Assembly: GCA_046349215.1 (NCBI GenBank)
Contig: JAXMCV010000002.1
Coordinates: forward strand, 930,001-994,000
Direction: 5' to 3'
DNA: 64,000 nt
Origin: JAJXWB01 sp046349215
GTDB lineage: Bacteria > Pseudomonadota > Alphaproteobacteria > Rhizobiales > Beijerinckiaceae
Shown here: piece after piece, positions 51,549-60,563 of the stretch
Position numbering within the stretch: position 1 is the first letter of the stretch
Layout: each line of letters starts with the position of its first letter
Program-made: the position numbers and the translations under genes
The notes under the pieces: generated by a model
What the model saw: the letters and a program-made list of their open reading frames with translations, nothing else
The model's database searches: none
Told to the model about the DNA's origin: nothing

Positions 51549-53717
51549 ATGGAATTGAAACGGCCGCACGATATCGATCCGCGCCAGATGCGCGAGACGA
51601 TCGAAGCCGGGCGCGACATCGCGGGCCTCGGGGCGTGGAGCTGGGACGAGCGCAACCAGACGAAATTCTGGGGCGCCCGGACGCTGGAAATCTTCGGCCT
51701 GGCGCCGGATGCCGACGTGACGCGCGAATTGTTCCTGTCGTTGCTGCATCCAGACGACATCGCGCGCTACGAAGCGGCCTGGGCCGCAGGCACCGATCCG
51801 GATGGCGATCATATCTACCGGCTCGTCTATCGCATTCGTCGCGCCAGCGACGGCGCCGAAAGATGGATCTCGTCTCAGGGCCGGTTCGATTTCGAGGACG
51901 GCAGGATGACGCGCGTCGCCGGCGTCCTGCGCGACATCACCGAGGAACAGATCGGCGCCGAGAAACTGCGGCGCACCGAACGGCGACTGGAGCTCGCGCT
52001 CGGAAATTCGCATATCGCAGTGTCCGAGCAGGATCTCGATCTGCGCTACACCTGGATATTCAATCCAAAACTCGGCTATGCGGCGGAAGGCGTGATCGGC
52101 AAGACCGATTTCGATCTCATGCAGGCCGAATGCGCGGCCGAGCTGGACAAGATCAAGCGAAGCGTCATCGCCAGCGGCAAACCCGCGCGGGCGGAAGTGA
52201 AGGCGGCGGCGCCCGGCCAGAACATCGAATGGTACGAGGCCTATGTCGAGCCGCTACGGGACGCTTCCGGGGCGGTCATTGGCGTGTCGACGGCGGCCGC
52301 CGAGATCAGCGAGCAGAAGCGCACGCAGGCGCTGCTGCGCGAAGGCGAGGAGCGGCTGCGCCTCGCGCTCGACGCGGCCGACGCCGGCATATGGGAATTC
52401 ACCCCGGCGACCGGCGAACTCGTCCTTTCGGATGGCACACGCGAACTGCTGGGTTTCGCGCGCAGCGCGATAGTGACGCCGGAAGCCGGGCGAAACGCCT
52501 TTCATGCCGACGATCGCGCGCGACTTGCCGAGGGGTTGCGCAAGACGCTGAAGAGCGGCGAGCGGGTGGCGCTGGAATTGCGCGTGCAAACTCCCGATGG
52601 CGCGACGCATTGGGTCGAGGCGCGCGCAGAGGCGCGGCTGGACCAGGAGCCACGCCGCATCTTCGGCGTCGTGCAGGACGTGACGGCGCGGAAGACGGCG
52701 GCCGACAAGATCGAGGCGCTGCTTCACGAGGTCAATCATCGCGCCAAGAACCTGTTGTCGCTGGTGCAGGGAATTGCGCGCCAGACCCTGCGCCGGCATC
52801 CCGACGACTTCATGGAGACGTTCGGCGCGCGCATTCATGCGCTGGCCGCCAGCCAGGACGTACAATTCAGGCATCAGTGGCGCGAGGTCGAAATCGGCGC
52901 GCTCGTTCGCTCGCAGATCCAGCCGTTCGAGGACAGTTTCGGCGCGCGTTTCGTGATCGAGGGCGCCCCGTTGCGACTGTCGGCGCCTGCGGCGCAGGCG
53001 ATCGGCATGGCGTTGCACGAACTCGCGACCAACGCCGTCAGGCACGGAGCCTTGTCCTCGGCCTCGGGCAATGTCGCTGTCGCATGGGGCAGGAGCATCG
53101 ACGCGAACGACGATGCAAAGTTCTCCATGACATGGAAGGAAAGCGGCGGGCCGCCGGTGTCGACGCCGGAGCGCACGGGTTTTGGCACGGCGGTGATGCG
53201 CGAGGCGTTGCAGAGCAGCCTCGGGGCGACCATCCGGCTCGATCATGCGGCTGCGGGATTGGCGTGGCGCCTGGAGTGCCCGCTGGCCGCCGTCCTGGAG
53301 GAAACGCGCCCGGGGACGCCTCCGGTCGACAGCGATCGACCGGCGCCGCGGAGCGCCGGCCGCATTCTGCTCGTCGAGGACGAGCCCCTGGTGGCGCTCG
53401 AACTGACGCAAAGCCTGCGCGACGCGGGTTTCGCGGTGGCGGGTCCGGCGCGCAGCGTGGCGCAGGCGCTGGAACTTATCGAACAGGGCGGTTGCGACGC
53501 CGGAGTGCTCGACATCAATCTCGGCGAGGAAACGTCGGAACCGATCGCGCGCGAACTCATGCGGCGCGGCGCGCCGTTCGTTACGCTGTCCGGCTATGCC
53601 GCCGAGCACCGGCCGGCCGTATTCGAAGGCGTGAAGGCGTTCAGCAAGCCGGTGCGGACCGAAGACCTGATCGCCGAAATGCGGCAGAAGCTCGAGGGCG
53701 GGGCGGCCGACCGCTGA
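51549..53717 (+). CDS. Hybrid HWE histidine kinase with three PAS-type domains and receiver
   Basis: A 722-residue protein from ATG 51549. Three PAS-like sensor units precede the kinase (RYEAAWAAGTDPDGDHIYRL, YAAEGVIGKTDFDLM and WEFTPATGELVLSDGTREL in sequence). The HWE kinase core begins with EVNHRAKNLLSLVQG, where His397 is the phosphoacceptor, and its ATP region has HELATNAVRHGALS and WKESGGPP, the W-x-E trait that names the family. Residues 613-722 form a response-regulator receiver with Asp655 (GVLDINLG). Soluble and cytoplasmic. The partner output protein is not adjacent. Confidence 0.92.
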   Translation: MELKRPHDIDPRQMRETIEAGRDIAGLGAWSWDERNQTKFWGARTLEIFGLAPDADVTRELFLSLLHPDDIARYEAAWAAGTDPDGDHIYRLVYRIRRASDGAERWISSQGRFDFEDGRMTRVAGVLRDITEEQIGAEKLRRTERRLELALGNSHIAVSEQDLDLRYTWIFNPKLGYAAEGVIGKTDFDLMQAECAAELDKIKRSVIASGKPARAEVKAAAPGQNIEWYEAYVEPLRDASGAVIGVSTAAAEISEQKRTQALLREGEERLRLALDAADAGIWEFTPATGELVLSDGTRELLGFARSAIVTPEAGRNAFHADDRARLAEGLRKTLKSGERVALELRVQTPDGATHWVEARAEARLDQEPRRIFGVVQDVTARKTAADKIEALLHEVNHRAKNLLSLVQGIARQTLRRHPDDFMETFGARIHALAASQDVQFRHQWREVEIGALVRSQIQPFEDSFGARFVIEGAPLRLSAPAAQAIGMALHELATNAVRHGALSSASGNVAVAWGRSIDANDDAKFSMTWKESGGPPVSTPERTGFGTAVMREALQSSLGATIRLDHAAAGLAWRLECPLAAVLEETRPGTPPVDSDRPAPRSAGRILLVEDEPLVALELTQSLRDAGFAVAGPARSVAQALELIEQGGCDAGVLDINLGEETSEPIARELMRRGAPFVTLSGYAAEHRPAVFEGVKAFSKPVRTEDLIAEMRQKLEGGAADR

Positions 53718-53723
53718 AGCTGC

Positions 53724-54935
53724 TCAATCCCCGGCCGTCGGCTCGGTCTTCGAGTCGTCGCGCGCCGCCAGCTTTCCATAGCCGCGCGTCTCGATCACAT
53801 GCTCGATGCTGCGGCGCATCTGCGGATTGCGGCTCATGAGCACGTGGAGGTCGTGCGCATCGAGCGCCAGCAGCTTGGTACGGGTCCTGGTGCGGATGCT
53901 CGCCGTGCGCTTCGTATCCCGCAACAGCGCCACCTCGCCGAAGAACTGGCCCTCGCCGATCGGTACGCGTCCGTCGGGCAGCTCGACCTCGACCTCGCCG
54001 GCGGCGACGAAGAACATCGAATGCGCCTCGTCGCCGCGCCGCACGACCAGCGCCCCAGCCGGGAAGGTCTGGGCGCGCAGATGATTCATGAGTTCGGCGA
54101 TCGCGGCGGCGTCGAGCTCGGAGAACAGCGGCACGCGCGCCAGCATCGACCATGTGACGACGAATTCGCGGCGATGGATTTCCTCCGCAAATGCGGTCGC
54201 CATGATGCCGACGGGCAGGCCGAGCAGGAGGAAGCCGGTGACGGCGGCGAAACTCGCTATGATCTTGCCGATCGCCGTCACGGGAACGACGTCGCCGTAA
54301 CCGACGGTCGTGACCGTGATCGTCGCCCACCACATGGCCTGCGGGATCGATCCGAAGCGATCGGGTTGCGCGCGATGCTCGGCGATATGCATGGCCGTCG
54401 CCATCAGCAGGATGACGCCGAAGATGATGACGGCGCTGGCGCCGAGCGCGCGTTTCTCCGCGCGCAAGGCCGTGATGAGCGAACGCATGCCCGGCGAATA
54501 GCGCGCCAGTTTGAGGAAGCGCAGCAACCGCAACAGGACGAGGATGCGGAGGTCCTCGGCAGCCGCGAAATTCAGGTAGAGCGGCGCGACGGTGAGCAGG
54601 TCGATGATCGCGTAGGGCGTGCGCGCCCATTCGAGACGCGCCCGCGCCGGCGACATGTCGGAATAGGCCGTGATTTCCGGCGCGCACCACAAGCGCAGCG
54701 CGTATTCGAGCGTGAAGCCGATCGCCGCGACGATCTCGATCGCCAGGAAGAGCCGGCCGTATTCGGCGCGCCATTCCGGCACGGTTTCCAGAACGACGGA
54801 GGCGACGCTGACGACGACGAGCGCGACGAGCAGCGCGTGAACGTACCAGGCGGCCGTATCGGAAACGCCGTTGTCGAGAATGTCGTAGACGCGCCGCCGC
54901 AGCCGGTGCACGGCGCCGCGCGCGTCCGCGCTCAT
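53724..54935 (-). CDS. Cyclic-nucleotide-gated potassium channel, MlotiK1-like
   Basis: A 403-residue channel. Six membrane helices are followed by the selectivity filter TVGYGD (about residues 210-215, TITVTTVGYGDVVPVTAIG). A C-terminal cyclic-nucleotide domain (about 270-375) has the phosphate-binding FFGEVALLRDTKRTAS with its conserved Arg. The voltage-sensor S4-like segment (LRILVLLRLLRFLKLARYSP) carries several Arg at regular spacing. The layout equals MlotiK1 of Mesorhizobium, gated by cAMP. Its ATG overlaps the alaS stop by four bases, an unusual coupling. Confidence 0.93.
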   Translation of the reverse strand: MSADARGAVHRLRRRVYDILDNGVSDTAAWYVHALLVALVVVSVASVVLETVPEWRAEYGRLFLAIEIVAAIGFTLEYALRLWCAPEITAYSDMSPARARLEWARTPYAIIDLLTVAPLYLNFAAAEDLRILVLLRLLRFLKLARYSPGMRSLITALRAEKRALGASAVIIFGVILLMATAMHIAEHRAQPDRFGSIPQAMWWATITVTTVGYGDVVPVTAIGKIIASFAAVTGFLLLGLPVGIMATAFAEEIHRREFVVTWSMLARVPLFSELDAAAIAELMNHLRAQTFPAGALVVRRGDEAHSMFFVAAGEVEVELPDGRVPIGEGQFFGEVALLRDTKRTASIRTRTRTKLLALDAHDLHVLMSRNPQMRRSIEHVIETRGYGKLAARDDSKTEPTAGD

Positions 54936-57598
54936 CCCGCGGCCTTCTGCCGGAGCGCGTCCTCGATCGCGCTCAATGCCGCCTCGACCTGCGATCCGTC
55001 CGGGCCGCCGGCCTGCGCCATGTCGGGCCGGCCGCCGCCGCCCTTGCCGCCGAGCGCTTCCGAAGCGACGCGCACGAAATCCACCGCGTTGAAGCGCGCG
55101 ATCAGATCCGGCGTGACCGCGACGACCACGCCGCCCTTGCCGTCGGGGCTGGCGTTGGCGATGGCCACGATGCCGGAACCGACGGTCTTCTTGGCCTCGT
55201 CGGCGAGCGACTTCAGGTCCTTCATCTCCACGCCCGAGACGGCGCGCGACAGGAACTTGACGCCGGCGATTTCACGGAAGGGCGCGGCTTCCGCACTTCC
55301 GCCGCCGCCCATCGCGAGCTTGCGGCGCGCTTCGCCCAATTCGCGCTCCATGCGCTTGCGCTCCTCGATCAGCGCGGAAAGACGGTTGGCCGCTTCCTCG
55401 GCGGGCGCGCGCACCAGCGCGGCGATGGCGCGCAGGCGCTTCGATTCCTCGTTGAGATGACGACGCGCGCCCTCGCCGGTCTTGGCTTCGAGGCGACGGA
55501 CGCCCGAGGCGACGGCGCCCTCGGAAACGATCGACACGAGGCCGATGTCGCCGGTGCGATTGACATGCGTGCCGCCGCACAATTCGACGGAGAAGGGATG
55601 ATTTGCGCCGGCCGCGACCGCGCCCATCGAGACGACGCGCACTTCGTCGCCGTATTTCTCGCCGAACAGGGCGCGCGCGCCCGACGTGATCGCATCGTCG
55701 ACCGCCATCAGGCGCGTCGTGACGGGGGCGTTTTCGAGCACGACGCGATTGGCGATGTCCTCGATGCGCTCGATCTCCTCGTCCGAAATCGGCTTGGGGT
55801 GAGAGAAGTCGAAGCGCAACCGGTCGGGCGCGACGAGCGAGCCCTTCTGCGCGACATGGTCGCCCAGGACCTGGCGCAGCGCCTCGTGCAGCAGATGGGT
55901 CGCCGAATGATTGGCGCGCACGGCGGCGCGGCGGCCATGGTCGACGTCGAGTTCGAGCGTGGCGCCGACGCGCAGCGCGCCGTCCTCGACGACGCCTTCG
56001 TGCACGATCAGGTCGCCGAGCTTCTTGACGGTATTTTCGACGCGGAAGCGCACGGCGGGGCCGACGATCGCGCCAGAATCGCCGACCTGACCGCCGGATT
56101 CGCCGTAGAAGGGCGTCTGATTGACGATGACGCTGGCGCGCTGGCCTTGCGTCGCCGACTGGGTCTCGGCGCCGTCGACGAGAATGGCCGTGAGCACGCC
56201 CTCGGCGGTCTCCGTGTCATAGCCGAGGAATTCGGTCGCCCCGAGTTTCTCGCGCAGTCCGAACCAGACGGCTTCGGTCGCCGCTTCGCCCGATCCGGCC
56301 CAGGCCTTGCGCGCGTCGGCGCGCTGGCGTTCCATCGCCGCCTCGAAGCCGTCGGTGTCGACGCCGAGGTTGCGGGCGCGCAGCGCGTCCTGCGTCAGGT
56401 CGAGAGGGAAACCGTACGTATCGTAGAGCTTGAAGGCGGTCTCGCCGGAGAGGCGGTCGCCGGACTTCAGGTCGCGCGTCTCGTCCTCGAGGATGGACAG
56501 GCCGCGCGCCAGCGTGGTGCGGAAGCGCGTCTCTTCCGTGCGCAGGGTTTCGACGATCAGGGGTTCGGAGCGGATCAGTTCCGGATAGGCCTGGCCCATC
56601 TCGCGGACGAGGGCCGGCACGAGCTTCCACATCAGCGGATCTTTCGCCCCAAGCAACTGGGCGTGCCGCATCGCGCGCCGCATGATGCGGCGAAGCACAT
56701 AGCCGCGTCCTTCGTTGAGCGGCGTGACGCCGTCGGCGACGAGAAAGGCGGATGCGCGCAGATGGTCGGCGATGACGCGATGCGAGGCGGCCTGCGGGCC
56801 ATTCGGATCGACGCCGGTCTCTTCGGCGACCGCGCGGATCAGCGCCCGCATCAGGTCGGTCTGGTATGTCGAGGTTACGCCCTGCAGGAGCGCTGCGATG
56901 CGCTCGAGCCCCATGCCGGTATCGATCGAGGGCTTCGGCAGCGGCACCCGCTCGCCCGGCGCGACCTGCTCGTATTGCATGAAGACGAGGTTCCAGAATT
57001 CGAGGAAGCGGTCGCCGTCCTCGTTTTCCGAACCGGGCGGCCCGCCCGCGACATGCTCGCCCTGGTCGAGGAATATCTCGGAGCAGGGGCCGCAGGGGCC
57101 GGTCTCGCCCATCGACCAGAAATTGTCGGATGTCGCGATGCGGATGATGCGGCGGTCCGAGAAGCCGGCGATCTTCTTCCACAGGCCGAAGGCCTCGTCG
57201 TCGTCGTGATAGACGGTGACGAGCAGGCGATCCTTGGGCAGATCGAAATGCTTCGTGATCAGGTTCCAGGCGAGTTCGATGGCGCCTTCCTTGAAATAAT
57301 CGCCGAACGAGAAATTGCCGAGCATCTCGAAGAAGGTGTGATGGCGCGCGGTGTAGCCGACATTGTCGAGGTCGTTGTGCTTGCCTCCGGCGCGCACGCA
57401 TTTCTGCGAGGAGGCGGCGCGCGAATAGGGCCGCTTCTCGACGCCGGTGAAGACGTTCTTGAACTGCACCATGCCGGCGTTGGTGAACATCAGCGTCGGA
57501 TCGTTGCGCGGAACGAGCGACGAGGACGCGACTTTCTCGTGGCCGGCCGCGCCGAAGTAGTCGAGGAAGGTCGCGCGGATTTCGTTGACGCCGCTCAT
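54932..57598 (-). CDS. alaS: Alanine--tRNA ligase
   Basis: An 888-residue class II synthetase, full length. The catalytic core shows class II motif 1-like RHHTFFEMLGNFSFGDYFKE, the editing site CGGTHVNRTG (about residue 672, the Cys/His zinc pair) and a C-terminal oligomerisation domain with EEKRMERELGEARRKL-type coiled coil. It charges tRNA-Ala in the cytoplasm and edits mischarged Ser and Gly. The start is the first ATG, preceded by a fair ribosome site. The K+ channel gene overlaps its stop by four bases, so both share a transcript. Confidence 0.97.
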   Translation of the reverse strand: MSGVNEIRATFLDYFGAAGHEKVASSSLVPRNDPTLMFTNAGMVQFKNVFTGVEKRPYSRAASSQKCVRAGGKHNDLDNVGYTARHHTFFEMLGNFSFGDYFKEGAIELAWNLITKHFDLPKDRLLVTVYHDDDEAFGLWKKIAGFSDRRIIRIATSDNFWSMGETGPCGPCSEIFLDQGEHVAGGPPGSENEDGDRFLEFWNLVFMQYEQVAPGERVPLPKPSIDTGMGLERIAALLQGVTSTYQTDLMRALIRAVAEETGVDPNGPQAASHRVIADHLRASAFLVADGVTPLNEGRGYVLRRIMRRAMRHAQLLGAKDPLMWKLVPALVREMGQAYPELIRSEPLIVETLRTEETRFRTTLARGLSILEDETRDLKSGDRLSGETAFKLYDTYGFPLDLTQDALRARNLGVDTDGFEAAMERQRADARKAWAGSGEAATEAVWFGLREKLGATEFLGYDTETAEGVLTAILVDGAETQSATQGQRASVIVNQTPFYGESGGQVGDSGAIVGPAVRFRVENTVKKLGDLIVHEGVVEDGALRVGATLELDVDHGRRAAVRANHSATHLLHEALRQVLGDHVAQKGSLVAPDRLRFDFSHPKPISDEEIERIEDIANRVVLENAPVTTRLMAVDDAITSGARALFGEKYGDEVRVVSMGAVAAGANHPFSVELCGGTHVNRTGDIGLVSIVSEGAVASGVRRLEAKTGEGARRHLNEESKRLRAIAALVRAPAEEAANRLSALIEERKRMERELGEARRKLAMGGGGSAEAAPFREIAGVKFLSRAVSGVEMKDLKSLADEAKKTVGSGIVAIANASPDGKGGVVVAVTPDLIARFNAVDFVRVASEALGGKGGGGRPDMAQAGGPDGSQVEAALSAIEDALRQKAAG

Positions 57599-57721
57599 GT
57601 CGTGCTCTGTCCAGTCAGCCCCGGCCCGAAACGCCCCGCCAGCTTCAGGCGATCACAAGGGCGGCGGCGCCGTTTCCGGCTGCGCGCCCGATGCAAGTTT
57701 CGTGCGGGTTTCGCAACGAGC

Positions 57722-57748
57722 GAAAGGCCCGGCGGGGCCGGGCCTTTC
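57722..57748 (-). terminator. Rho-independent terminator after recA
   Basis: GAAAGGCCCGGC (57722-57733) pairs with GCCGGGCCTTTC (57737-57748), twelve perfect pairs with a GGG centre. On the minus strand it ends in CCTTTC, giving a pyrimidine-rich tail. It is about 165 bases beyond the recA stop, and the rest of the 314-base alaS-recA gap holds nothing else I recognise. Confidence 0.8.
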
Positions 57749-57912
57749 TAACGGGGCGTCGCGAAACTGTCGAGAGAAGCGCAGGGATGGCGGACCGCGC
57801 CGGCTCTCGCGAAGGGAAGGGGTTTCGTGGCGCGCCCTTCCGGACCGATCGCGCCGCCCGCCGGGTGCGGCGGGGCAGGCGGCTTCGACCGGGCCGGATG
57901 ACAGGCGGCCGC

Positions 57913-58986
57913 CTATTCCTCGGCGTCGCCGTCCTCGTCCGCGCCCACGTCGATCTGCTCGGCGATCAGCCCGGCGTTCTCGCGGATCGCCTGCTCGATG
58001 CGGCTTGCGACGTCGGCGTTCTGCTTGAGGAACGCCTTGGCGTTCTCGCGGCCCTGGCCCAGCCGCTGACTGTCGTAGGAAAACCAGGCGCCGGATTTCT
58101 CGACCACGCCGGCCTTGACGCCGAGGTCGATCAGTTCGCCGGTCTTGGAGATGCCCTCGCCGTACATGATGTCGAATTCGACCTGCTTGAAGGGCGGGGC
58201 GACCTTGTTCTTCACCACCTTGACGCGGGTCTGGTTGCCGACGACCTCGTCGCGGTCCTTGATCGCGCCAATGCGGCGGATGTCGAGGCGCACGGAGGCA
58301 TAGAATTTCAGGGCGTTTCCGCCCGTCGTGGTCTCCGGCGACCCGTACATGACGCCGATCTTCATGCGGATCTGGTTGATGAAGATGACCATCGTGTTGG
58401 AGCGGGAGATCGAGGCGGTCAGCTTGCGCAAAGCCTGGCTCATCAGGCGGGCCTGCAGGCCCGGCTGCACGTCGCCCATCTCGCCCTCGATTTCGGCGCG
58501 GGGAACGAGGGCAGCCACCGAATCCACCACCAGGACGTCGATCGCGCCGGAGCGCACGAGCGTGTCGGTGATTTCCAGAGCCTGTTCGCCGGTGTCGGGC
58601 TGCGAGATCAGCAGCTCGTCGAGGTTGACCCCGAGCTTGCGGGCGTAGACGGGATCGAGCGCATGTTCCGCGTCGACGAAGGCGCAGGTGCCGCCGCGCT
58701 TCTGGGCCTCGGCGATGCAATGCAGGGTCAGCGTGGTCTTGCCCGAGGATTCAGGACCGTAGATCTCGATGACGCGGCCGCGAGGCAGACCGCCCACGCC
58801 CAGCGCCACGTCGAGGCCGAGCGAACCGGTCGAAATCGCCTCGATCTCGACGACTTTCTGGCCCTTGCCGAGCCGCATGATCGAGCCCTTGCCGAAGGCG
58901 CGTTCGATCTGAGACAGGGCGGCGTCCAGCGCCTTGGTCTTGTCCACGGACGTTCCTTCCACGAGGCGGAGATTCGCTTGGCTCAC
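57913..58986 (-). CDS. recA: RecA recombinase
   Basis: A 357-residue RecA, complete. Walker A GPESSGKTT, the RecA signature region and the L2 loop segment INQIRMKIGVMYGSPETTTG are plain. The C-terminal tail is acidic (DEDGDAEE). The start is GTG 58986, seven bases after AAGGGAG, giving MSQANLRLVEGTSVDKTKALD; the longer in-frame reading upstream lacks RecA-like sequence. It drives homologous recombination and SOS induction. A LexA-type box and promoter lie upstream. Confidence 0.98.
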   Translation of the reverse strand: MSQANLRLVEGTSVDKTKALDAALSQIERAFGKGSIMRLGKGQKVVEIEAISTGSLGLDVALGVGGLPRGRVIEIYGPESSGKTTLTLHCIAEAQKRGGTCAFVDAEHALDPVYARKLGVNLDELLISQPDTGEQALEITDTLVRSGAIDVLVVDSVAALVPRAEIEGEMGDVQPGLQARLMSQALRKLTASISRSNTMVIFINQIRMKIGVMYGSPETTTGGNALKFYASVRLDIRRIGAIKDRDEVVGNQTRVKVVKNKVAPPFKQVEFDIMYGEGISKTGELIDLGVKAGVVEKSGAWFSYDSQRLGQGRENAKAFLKQNADVASRIEQAIRENAGLIAEQIDVGADEDGDAEE

Positions 58987-59056
58987 AGTGCAACTCCCTT
59001 CTGGCATGGGCGGGTCCGGCGGGACAGATGGCGGTCCAAGCGGGCCTGTGGAAATC

Positions 59057-59084
59057 AATGTACCTGATTTGTTCCTTTTGCCAA
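59057..59084 (-). promoter_or_regulatory. recA promoter (TTGGCA-N16-TACATT)
   Basis: On the minus strand TTGGCA (complement of 59079-59084) and TACATT (complement of 59057-59062) are spaced 16 bases apart, a good sigma-70-type match, about 70 bases before the GTG start. The LexA-type box directly precedes the -35 hexamer. Confidence 0.65.
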
Positions 59085-59099
59085 GTTCTTTTTTCGTTC
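59085..59099 (-). promoter_or_regulatory. LexA/SOS box (GAAC-N7-GAAC)
   Basis: Plus strand reads GTTCTTTTTTCGTTC, that is GTTC-N7-GTTC, the alphaproteobacterial LexA consensus. It abuts the recA promoter on its upstream side, as expected for SOS control of recA. A second GTTC at 59071-59074 is spaced ten bases from the next GTTC, so it does not form a proper box. Confidence 0.75.
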
Positions 59100-59177
59100 T
59101 CATGCTCGAACGAAAAATCAAAGGCTTAGGATGTGGATGACGAAGGCCAGCCTGGACGATCCGGTTCCGCCGGACGG

Positions 59178-59408
59178 TCAGTCCTTCATGCGGAGCGGCT
59201 TGATGACGCCCGAGAGGCCGTGCACGTCGCGCTCCCGGATGATCGTTCCGACGGGGTCGTGATCGTGGCCGCCGAAGGCCCGCTGGCGGGAAATGTCGAG
59301 GCCGGCCATGGACATGACGGCCGGCTGGGCGAGAACGATACCGATCGCCGCCACGGCGACGGCGGCGGCGATCAACTCGCGGGACATTTTCGTGCGGGCG
59401 ATCTTCAT
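59178..59408 (-). CDS. Small hypothetical protein with N-terminal membrane/export segment
   Basis: Unrecognised 76-residue frame from ATG 59408. It starts with a basic stretch (MKIARTKMSREL) and one hydrophobic helix (IAAAVAVAAIGIVLAQPAV), then a short polar tail rich in Arg and Asp (QRAFGGHDHDPVGTIIRE). Layout suggests a small exported or membrane-anchored protein. No ribosome site is strong and no family is recognised, so it is tentative. Confidence 0.45.
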   Translation of the reverse strand: MKIARTKMSRELIAAAVAVAAIGIVLAQPAVMSMAGLDISRQRAFGGHDHDPVGTIIRERDVHGLSGVIKPLRMKD

Positions 59409-59477
59409 GGCGGACCGGCCTGGTTTCCTCTCGACAACGAGAATGCCGGCTCCGGGTGAATGAAGGCTTAAGGATAA

Positions 59478-59500
59478 CCGGGCGGCGGCCGGCCGCCCGG
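59478..59500. terminator. GC-rich hairpin in the 3' region of the Crp gene
   Basis: CCGGGCGGC (59478-59486) pairs with GCCGCCCGG (59492-59500), nine perfect pairs around GGCCG. It is 168 bases beyond the regulator stop on the minus strand and 70 bases before the small gene, so it may terminate the regulator transcript. No T-run. Confidence 0.5.
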
Positions 59501-59667
59501 GACACGGCCATCGGGATTTCGCGCCTGGCGCGCCGGAGCAGGAACCGGGGCCTGCACGAACCCCTTCGCGCGCCGCCCCTCGCTCCGCACGCTCCCGAGA
59601 CCGCCGGGCCAGCCGATGTCCAGCAGGCCGGACAGGGTGCGGTCGCCGGTCGCTTGCCCGCAGGCTT

Positions 59668-60402
59668 TCAGTTGCGCGCGCTGGAGGCCAGCGGAGGCCA
59701 TGACATCGTCGAGGAGCGCGCGGAATTCCTGTCGATGTCGGCGCAATCGCAGAGCCGGTCGAAATCGACGACCTTGATTGTGGAGTATCGCGTCGCGATG
59801 AGTCCTTCCTCGCGGAACGCGTGAAAAGCGGCATTCACGCTCTGCCGCGTCGCGCCGAGAATATCCGCGAAATCCGCCTGCGAGGCCTTGAATGAAACCT
59901 CGCGGCCGTCGGGCCGGTCGATTCCGTACTGCCGGGCGAAGCCGACGATCAGCCGCGCCAGCCGCGCCTTCAGTTCCATGGACGAATCGGCGACGAGGCG
60001 CTCGTAGAGTTCGCGTCCGCGGAATGCGAGCTGGCGCGCGAAGGCCTGCGGCAGGCCGGGATCTTCCGCGCTCAGGGCGCGGACGGCGGCGCCTGGAATC
60101 ATCAGCGCGATCGTGTCGTCGTCGCGCGCGATCAGGTCGACCACATGCGGGCCGCCGTCGCAGCAGGTGGTGATGCCGAACAGATCGCCGGGTTGCAGGA
60201 AATGAAGGAGGTGACGAACGCCGCTTTCGAGCAGCACGCGGGATTCGAGCGATCCGGCGGCGAGGATGCAGAAATGATCGAAAGGGTCGCCGCGCCGCAC
60301 GAGCGCCTCGCCTTTCACCATGCGATGCGCGCGCCCGGCGGCAGCCAGCGCGTCGAGCGTGGCGGGCCGGCAGGCATCGAACCCCAAGGCGTTCTGCAGC
60401 AT
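59668..60402 (-). CDS. Crp/Fnr family transcriptional regulator
   Basis: A 244-residue regulator, start ATG 60402; an in-frame ATG at 60474 would add 24 residues. Cyclic-nucleotide-like effector domain (residues 10-130): VKGEALVRRGDPFDHFCILA, then LLHFLQPGDLFGITTC. C-terminal winged helix-turn-helix with recognition helix TRQSVNAAFHAFREEG. FNR cysteine ligands are absent in the expected N-terminal pattern, so it is not an oxygen sensor of FNR type. Divergent from the amidase gene, a possible target. Confidence 0.85.
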   Translation of the reverse strand: MLQNALGFDACRPATLDALAAAGRAHRMVKGEALVRRGDPFDHFCILAAGSLESRVLLESGVRHLLHFLQPGDLFGITTCCDGGPHVVDLIARDDDTIALMIPGAAVRALSAEDPGLPQAFARQLAFRGRELYERLVADSSMELKARLARLIVGFARQYGIDRPDGREVSFKASQADFADILGATRQSVNAAFHAFREEGLIATRYSTIKVVDFDRLCDCADIDRNSARSSTMSWPPLASSARN

Positions 60403-60563
60403 TAACCGGGCGGAAGCCTTAACGGCGCCGGGGTCCAATTTTGTCCGCTGCACGACAGATTTCCCCCGCTCCATCGTCCAGTCTGCGAGTCGCGCAAGAC
60501 TAAGCGCCTCTCCGGACGCCAACAATCCCGTCGACGGGATCGGAGGGGCTGGAGGCGCCGAAA

